Source: Sipunculus nudus
Taxonomy: Eukaryota; Annelida; Sipuncula; Golfingiida; Sipunculidae
Assembly: GCA_026874595.1 (NCBI GenBank)
Contig: CM049314.1
Span: forward strand, 5,184,229 to 5,248,228
Direction of reading: 5' to 3'
DNA: 64,000 nucleotides
Positions 57,076 to 64,000 of the stretch are shown here, in pieces. The position numbers and the translations under genes are program-made. Position 1 is the stretch's first letter. Every line of letters begins with the position of its first letter. A model generated the notes under the pieces. That model made no database searches. It was not told the origin of the DNA and worked only from the letters and a program-made list of their open reading frames with translations.

Positions 57076-59197
57076 CTAAAGACAGGGATAGATAATATGT
57101 GCTTGACATAACTGCCAGGCAATTTGGAAATCATAGTTTTGATACATAACTTGAAACTATGTTATGCGTTTACAGAGGATGTGACGTGTAAGGTATGTGG
57201 TTTGATATGATGTTTTGTTAATACGTAAGTCAATCTTGTAAACGACAAATAACTTTTCATAACCGTTAACAACCCTGTTGGTCATTACACTGAATGTGGT
57301 TACACGCTGTTATTTTTTTAGTGAAGAAAGGTGAATATCTCCTTATTTAAGCCTCAGCAAATAGTGGCAAATAATGAAAAGATATATCTGTATTTTCTGC
57401 ATGTTTTTTTTTACATGTTAAAAAATCAACCAAATACAAAGGTCATCAGAAAACACGTGTGTCAGTTCTTAAAGGACGAACATAGCTAGAGGGGACATAT
57501 ATAGGTTAACGCAACAAAACTGTGTAAAATTACAAAGCTTCAAGAATCGAGCATGCAGCATTTAGAGTTAATATCAGAGATGTGCAATCGCCCAGCCTTC
57601 ACCGTGGAAACCTCAACAGCACTTAATAAGCCAGCTCCAGAATAAGCTACGAGTGAATATTACTCAGAACAAACGTCAGTTTAGTTAAACCAACCTTTAG
57701 ATTTAGCGCATACATAGACAGAGGTCAAAAGAACAATCATATGAAATTAAAACGTGATCAGCCCCTATAAGCCTACATGGAAAGAGATAAGCATGCGCTT
57801 TGAGTTAAGATTTTTACGTCACATCAGCACTAAGTGAACATACATTAACCTGAACACTATAATACATACGGGAACATTTAATCATTAAAAAAATATCTTG
57901 GATATAAAAAATGGGCGTTATTTTTCGTCCTTGTCAATAATTAAGAACGAAGAATAAAAAGCAATTTTTAAAGATATTTGCAAACCCTGAAAAATATGGA
58001 ATAGGATACTTCCTGGGAAGGATGTTATCCTTCTTATATCCTGCAATAAAGATATGACGGGAATCCTGAAAAGTTCACATGGATGGTATGACTACTTCAT
58101 AAATTACAATCAACAATCAAATATTTAAATAAACAGAATGTATTGGATAAATGACCATCCTGTGAAAAGACAAATAGAAGAGGTAAAGTTGAACATCTTA
58201 AATGGCCGAACAAAAAATTCAATTCGAAGGTACCAAGACAGTTTATGTCCATGCGTATATGTGATGTAATGAATGTACATATATTTGTATTTCTTTATAG
58301 TCATGATATAAATCATGATGTCTTTTGAATTCTCATTAACAGTATTTAAACAACTATGATAAAATTAGAGAATAAAGAAATGTTAATATAATACATCCTG
58401 AAAACAGAAACCACTGAAGCATTATTTCAGGCTAGGTGGTAACGCTGCATAAGGCTGCATCCATGAGGTGAGCCGTTAACACCTGTCCTGTGAACATTAT
58501 AGAGATATGAATGTATTCCTGTAAATTTTCCTCCGAGGAAAATATATTTCCTTGCATTAACTGCAGATAATATTATTCAGCATTTATTTCACTTAGTATA
58601 TTGCTAACAATTGTTAAAATTAATTTTTCAATTTTGTTTCAGGTTATCTGCATGCATTTAATTTAATCATTTATTTATTTAACATTCTATAATTTTTATA
58701 TCATAAATGAGAAAAATAATGTTCAAATAAGGTCTTCTGTAGATGATTTGTACAGGTTAGAGGAACACCTAGACAAATGTCTTCATATTATTGACTAGTA
58801 GCCATGGAAACTCTTTAATGATCTCATTTCATGCCGAAATCAACATCATCATTCAATTATTAGGCATATTTCTTATTACGCGTAATAAGGACCAGCCATT
58901 ACTTGACTCAAAGTACACATATCTACATTACCTGGTTAACGGGGGGGGGGCGACGTTATTTTTTTTAATATAAACCGACAGTAAATAAAATTCATCGATC
59001 GGTTTTTCAGGTGGTAAATTGCTCTCATATGTTTGGAATATCCTGAAGTCTGTCAGTTTGGAAATCATTGTCTGATACATAATTAAGCAAATTCGAAATA
59101 CAAAGATTAAAAAAGATGCCATTTACAAACTTTCTCAAATATTACACCTAAGAATATTTTTGTCATTTCACAGGAATGGAAAAAAAATCATACATAC
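57076..59197. other. Intronic DNA
   Basis: Nothing supported; a G run is at 58941-58949. Confidence 0.5.
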
Positions 59198-59506
59198 CGA
59201 CTGGTAGTATTGACATCCGGGGCTTGATATCATAGCAGAGGGATTGACGTCAGATGTAACATCCAAGAGCGTACACTTAAACCGTGCCCCTGGTTATCTT
59301 CCAAATTAAAACTGCGACAAGAACCATGCTCTAGGCACGCAGCGGCACATTCTGTTATGCTTTGCACGCTTATTTCCGTAAGATTTCCGAATATCAAACA
59401 TTTACTGCGGCTGAGATAAGAGCATATCTCGAGAATATGTCGCACACAAAGCTGAGAACCTCCCGCACAAGACCAAGGTGATCCTCCACGCACTTAGTGA
59501 CGTCAT
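59198..59506 (-). pseudogene. PAN/apple exon with two frameshifts
   Basis: ATG at 59506 opens a leader-like frame (hydrophobic ITLVLCGRFSALCA) that stops at about 59406. The PAN module (KCLIFGNLTE...ITECAAACLEHGSC) is in another frame just after. A second shift at a run of four C (59287-59290) moves the CTLLDVTS...CQYYQS tail into the third frame, which ends at an intact GTATGT donor. Pattern and donor position match 24661-24978. Two indels suggest a pseudogene; sequencing error in the homopolymer could explain the second. Confidence 0.75.
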
Positions 59507-61290
59507 CTTTTCTTCAACGTCAATGATGACTGTGCCGTAGGAAAACTGTTCTATTTGAAAAATATATCTGACAACCATGCTTTTAGTTCTGGTATATATT
59601 GAATGCTAATCCTGTTAACAAATTCCGAATATCTGATTTCTTTCACCTACATGAATAGCTTGGTCAAGGATACCATATTTTGCAGTCCACATGCAAATAT
59701 ACATATATTTCTTAAGGACATGCTCAGTCATTACTCCCTTCCCTTGGGAAGTAAGATAATCAAGTCTGTCCACCAGCTCTATGCCTAATTCAGTAAAATG
59801 AAACATTCAGCATAGTGATGTTTATTGCTAAAATGAGACCTCAAAACGTTACTGACCAATCAGATTTTATTTCACTATTACCATCGGAATAAAAACGCCT
59901 GCTGAATGCACACTCCTCTATGTAACCATGGATACAGCTAATAGATTTTAGTTACATCTTCCCTTTATCCGGTGGTCTATCTTATCCCTGTTTGTTTCAC
60001 TCTAGTCATATAATGGACACCTGTAGTTCTGCCTTTTAAAATAAACAGGGAACCAACTGTAACCACATAGCTTTGGATGGACGGGTCGATTACTTAAAAT
60101 ATAGCTTGTATATTTAGTGAACAGGAAGCTGATGTCAAACCTCAGACCACTTGCTAACTCCATTAAATGTTGTTGAAAAGTACTGAAGGGACCGTTCTAG
60201 AAACTACTCTTTAGCCCTGCCTGGGCTTTAGTGTATTTATTTTTACTACTAAAAGTCTTAAAATAAGACGTGATTCTATGTACCGATAGACGTAACTCAG
60301 TACTAGCTCTTATCACTAAAGCCCTGTAAAGTCCGTATGGTGAATCCCTGATGTTTGCATATTAGGGCGTCACAAGGCTTCTGACGATTCCCTCGCATTT
60401 GCATATCAGGCAGTCACGCCTCCTGTGAATGGGGACGCTGACAGCGGTCCCACTGGCAACAGAAAGCCCAACCCGCTTGGTAACATTGGCACTTATTACA
60501 ATAGATGCAATAGATGCGTACACTTAGTAAACCTTGACCATCCGCTACTATTGTATTTTTCTCTCCGTTGCAGCAATGCATTCATTTACATTAAAGGGTT
60601 CATGGAGTAACAGGAAAGCTGCCAGATGTGATATGATCGATTACTTTGAACGTTGGTTCATTTTCTCGTATGTTTGTTGAGAGTAACAGCAAAAACTGGT
60701 AATGTGTGTGAACGGCTTGAATACTTAAAGCAATCAATGATAATATTTTTGCGCCTTGCTACCTTATATAAAAAAAAACATTTTGTTTCAAAACAAAATG
60801 GAAAGTTCTGTGTTAAAGGTGAAAAGATAATGAAAGAGGTAAAACAAAAATATATTTTTTTTTTATTTTAATTTATATTGAGTTTAATACTCAAATGACA
60901 TATCAATCTACCTGTAAGATCATGCAACATTTCAGTGCGATGACATTAAATTCAAAGTAGACCCTGCAAATATCCGTTACCCGGGGAATGTCGGACATAA
61001 ATCGGTAATTCTGTTGTTATCTCTCTGATAAATTTCAGGTTACTGTTTTATTTTTTACCGTGAAATACTGCCAATTCTGACAGATACAAATCAATGACAC
61101 ACGTTATCGGCGTGGCCTCTATACTACATCACGTTTTAACAATCGGAAATAATATCTCCACTGTTAACGACTTTATATAATAGTCGAAAGTAAGCATTCC
61201 ATATGGCATGTTGCTTGACTTATAGCTAATATATTTTCGTATCTTTCGTCACTGGTGAAGTCTCAATATGGTGTATGGTAAGAAGGCATA
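59507..61290. other. Flank of the third PAN exon
   Basis: Two related octamer-like motifs, TTTGCATAT (60354-60362) and ATTTGCATAT (60397-60406), lie in a short direct duplication. If the PAN gene is transcribed from here they could be POU-factor sites, which is speculative. Otherwise nothing seen. Confidence 0.35.
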
Positions 61291-61610
61291 TACAGTTTAA
61301 CCTCTTTCATTCGCCTCTTGTTTATCCGCCAACCTCGCCTACCGCCTACAAATGACAAAGTTCCGATTTCCTTACTACTTATTTACCTCTTTCATTTGCC
61401 AGCCTCGCTATCCGCCATCCGCCAGGTGTTTTTTACCCAAATGTACCACATTCCCTTGATCTTTCGCCAACTTTCTGATTCCAACTTAAGACCAGTCTGG
61501 ATATTTCTTGAAGCCGGTGTGTTATCGCTCGGCCTCAGCTGACCTGGCCGCGTCTCTGTTTACATGTCACGCCTAACTGCTTATGGATCAAGTACCCGGT
61601 GCCACTAATT

Positions 61611-61640
61611 GTATCCGCCAAAACAGAGTTTTGCGGATAC
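61611..61640. other. Strong hairpin at the inner repeat border
   Basis: GTATCCGC...GCGGATAC arms with inner AAAAC/GTTTT pairing and an AGA loop. GCGGATAC occurs again at 62746-62753 at the other side of the repeat block. Confidence 0.7.
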
Positions 61641-61651
61641 TATGTCTTCAG

Positions 61652-61675
61652 CTGCACGCCGCCGCCGCCGCCGCG
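61652..61675. repeat. (GCC)n tract
   Basis: Five to six GCC units. Confidence 0.85.
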
Positions 61676-61840
61676 TAGGTGTCCGGAGAACTCCTCCGTA
61701 ACCGCTGGGCGGAATTTTACGAAACCCGGGATTATGTTCGGGTCACATGTGAACTGCAGCGCCCCGATTTTGTTTTGACCTCTGACCTTTCCTCTGCGCT
61801 CTGCGTCCGTTTGTGCGTCTGTTTCCACACATTAACCCAC

Positions 61841-62675
61841 ATATCTCGGGAACCGATTGACCGATCAGGAAAATTCTTTTGCACAAATGTAGCCCTTGGA
61901 GAGCTTTATAACATACACAAAAAATGGTGGCGCCACCTGCAACCATGTTTGCACAGTGTCCATCTGTTCGTCTGCCTTGGGTTAAAATCACTCACATCTC
62001 TGCAGTGACTAGAGTAATTCACCTGAAATTCGGCATGCGTAAACATCCTGGATAGCTTTTCTGATTTTATGACAGGTGGCGCCACCTACATTCACGTTTA
62101 CGCTGCAGACATCCAAGCTCATATCTCGGGAACCGTTTGACCGATTGGGCCAAAATTTTGCATGTGTATAGATCTCACATAGCTCTTCATCATACGCAAA
62201 ACTGGTGGCGCCACCTGCAACCATGTTTGCACAGTGTCCATCTGTTCGTCTGCCTTGGGTTAAAATCACTCGTATCTCGGCAGTGGTTTGACATATCTGC
62301 CTAAAATTTTGCAGGTTTATACATCCCCGACAGCTCTCTTGATTTTATGACAGGTGGCGCCACCTGCATTCTAGTTAATGCAGCAGACATCCAAGCTCAT
62401 ATCTTGGGAACCGTTTGACCGATTGGGCCAAAGTTTTGCATGTGTATAGTTCTCACATAGCTCTTTATCATACGCAAAACTGGTGGCGTCACCTGCAACC
62501 ATTTTTGCTCAGCGTCCATCTGTTTGTCTGCCACGGGCTAAAATCACTCATATACATGTAGTGGTTGGACTTATCTGCCTTAAATTTTGCATATGTATAC
62601 AACTTGGACGGCTTTCTGGATTTTGTGGTGGGGGGGGCAACCTACATACACAATTTTGCTGCAGACATCCATGCT
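61841..62675 (+). repeat. 279-bp tandem repeat, three units
   Basis: Units start with ATATCT(C/T)GGGAACCG at 61841, 62121 and 62399 (spacing 280 and 278). Each unit has two half-units, and each half carries GGTGGCGCCACC (61926, 62075, 62204, 62353) or a decayed form (62483, ~62627). Frames on both strands are by-products. Confidence 0.95.
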
Positions 62676-62796
62676 AATATGCAACACTCTATTTCCCCTT
62701 GCCACTCAATCCATGCCTCACTTCACCCGTTCCACTCTGATTTAGGCGGATACACGTAGTCGCTTGTCGACTACCCGTATTCTAGTTAATCAATGA

Positions 62797-63276
62797 CTTA
62801 ACACCCTTGAGTTGTTTGGTGACAGCAGTCATCAGCCGAGTGACCTGTGTTGTAAAACAGATCGGCAGGACGGTCCAGAAGCAAACAGTAGCCTTCCTCT
62901 TCCACAGAGAGTTACGGATAGCCTGGGGACTGAGTACAGTGCACGTATGTCTCCTTAGGAATTCGTCAGTGCTGATCAGAACATCGGAACGGCACAGCCT
63001 TTGAATGATCAAGATATCGCGGAAACAGTGACAGGCAGTGATGATACAGCCAGCCCAATCTGTGATCCTGAGGAAATAGTTTTCCAACCTCCGCCAACAT
63101 CCGCCGAAGTTCGCCAAGCCATGAAGACTGTCGTACGATATCTCGAGAGCTCAAACTACAGCGAACAGTCCGATATTGACGCATTTTACAGGATGGACCA
63201 AAGAATATCAGCTCTTCAGTCACAAGCTGGTAAACAATGCTCCATTACGGAATCCTTTGGGGGCAGACTCGGATGA
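62797..63276 (+). pseudogene. Tigger-like transposase, C-terminal remnant
   Basis: One plus-strand frame, interrupted by a TAG at 62956, ends with EFVSADQNIGTAQPLNDQDI and an acidic, helix-rich tail ending in stop at 63276. This is the usual C-terminal composition of Tigger/Jerky-type DDE transposases. DNA-binding and DDE regions are absent. Confidence 0.65.
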
Positions 63277-63600
63277 AAGAGAAACGGCACAAGGAGAAAC
63301 ATGGAGAATTTTATATTTTTACCGTATATGTTATACTTGTGTATATTTGTAAATAGTTTGTACACACTGTATTTTTCTGTAGTTATTTGTAAATTGTTCT
63401 TTCTTTTAGAATAAAATTAATAACATTTGTATACATAGTTTTTAAAATGTTGTTTTTAATATAACTAGCTAAAGACGAGCCTAATAAATGCGTGATTTAA
63501 ACTACCTTGCCCATCCCATATGGACCCCACCCTCGATCAACCGCCACCCTCGCTTATCGCCAGAAAATCCCCCGGTCCAAAGGTTGGCGAATGAAAGAGG

Positions 63601-63828
63601 TTATACTGTACAGTCAAAACCACATAAGGTCGTTACAGCATGCATAAGCAGAAGGTAGGTCATGTCTATAAACCCAAGCCATGAGTCGCTCTTATTCATG
63701 ACGTCATGGCCATTGATTGATATTCCATTAAAATATCTCCACCTGGCCTGCTGTCTTGTTTTTAAGTAATAGTAGTGCAAGATATTATCAAGGTAAACCT
63801 CCATTGAGTCTCTTACAAACCTTAGCAT
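63601..63828 (-). CDS. Open frame of unknown nature
   Basis: 75 codons with protein-like composition (RWRYFNGISINGHDVMNKSD) but no recognised domain. Its end runs into the transposon terminus, and a CRE-like TGACGTCA lies at 63698-63705. Probably chance. Confidence 0.15.
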   Translation of the reverse strand: MLRFVRDSMEVYLDNILHYYYLKTRQQARWRYFNGISINGHDVMNKSDSWLGFIDMTYLLLMHAVTTLCGFDCTV

Positions 63829-64000
63829 TAGAGGGTACGTGATCCGTGCTGATTTAGACTTGAAGTCTTACCCGCAAAACTGTGCTCTTTTAAAATGGTC
63901 ATGTAATAGTCAGCCGACGAAACCTAATAGAATCATTTATCAATCCCATTCACCTCACTGCTCATCAGACAAAACCAGTGGCGTCAGTTTATCTTCAAGG

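Larger units (their letters stand above)
61293..63608 (+). mobile_element. Tigger/pogo-type transposon with both termini
   Basis: Starts CAGTTTAACCTCTTTC and ends GAAAGAGGTTATACTG: 22 of 23 terminal bases are complementary. TA flanks both sides (61291-61292, 63609-63610), the target duplication of the Tc1/mariner/pogo superfamily. Subterminal zones repeat 'atccgcca/tcgcca' words. The interior keeps only the C-terminal part of a transposase; its catalytic DDE portion is gone and a 279-bp tandem repeat block occupies the middle. Confidence 0.9.

Noticed and set aside
62009-62269. Open frames on both strands in the 279-bp repeats
   Set aside because: The frames repeat with the unit and lack splice or domain evidence.
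62782-63223. Minus-strand frames over the Tigger C-terminus
   Set aside because: The plus-strand frame carries the transposase-like signal; the minus frames are its complement.

Overview
This is non-bacterial DNA: short exons with GT/AG borders, long AT-rich introns, many (TA)n tracts, tRNA-headed SINE-like repeats, LTR and non-LTR retroelements and DNA transposons. The gene families (PAN/apple domains joined to C-type lectin domains, a short-tailed seven-helix receptor) and a ~336-bp repeat with a CTATAGCTCA motif suggest a marine invertebrate, most likely a bivalve mollusc. The organism is inferred from repeat style and gene content; nothing in the sequence proves it.

All host genes I could reconstruct lie on the minus strand. 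From right to left: (1) a damaged PAN exon at 59.2-59.5 kb, a CTLD first-half exon at 56.9 kb, a Thr-rich linker exon at 52.5 kb, a second CTLD first-half exon at 51.8-52.0 kb and a CTLD second-half exon at 46.1 kb; (2) a seven-transmembrane receptor of cAMP-receptor-like/GPR157-like type, 38.19-28.52 kb, with nine supported exons, one further candidate exon and a gap where TM3-TM4 should be; (3) a complete five-exon secreted gene, 24.98-16.31 kb, encoding signal peptide, PAN domain, Thr/Pro linker and C-type lectin domain (290 residues, all phases agree); (4) a PAN exon at 10.7-11.1 kb that has lost its start codons and splice donor. The PAN/lectin genes form a small tandem family with dead and living members.

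The remainder is mostly mobile and repeated DNA. At 4.0-8.0 kb is a decayed Ty3/gypsy element with one 551-bp LTR, a tRNA-Pro-type primer-binding site and integrase placed before reverse transcriptase. Segments 28-2998 and 31472-34987 are copies of one another; the second surrounds two receptor exons. A TIR element with a TGAAT target duplication spans 20.07-21.48 kb and a 288-bp TTA-flanked MITE spans 17.61-17.90 kb. There is an isolated APE-like endonuclease at 42.5-43.0 kb, a ~336-bp tandem repeat at 43.0-44.3 kb, a 31-bp minisatellite of about 54 copies at 44.3-46.0 kb, two non-LTR reverse transcriptase relics (47.0-48.3 and 54.3-55.8 kb), and a TA-flanked Tigger/pogo-type transposon with both termini at 61.29-63.61 kb whose interior is partly replaced by a 279-bp tandem repeat. 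No rRNA gene, functional tRNA gene or CRISPR array was seen.
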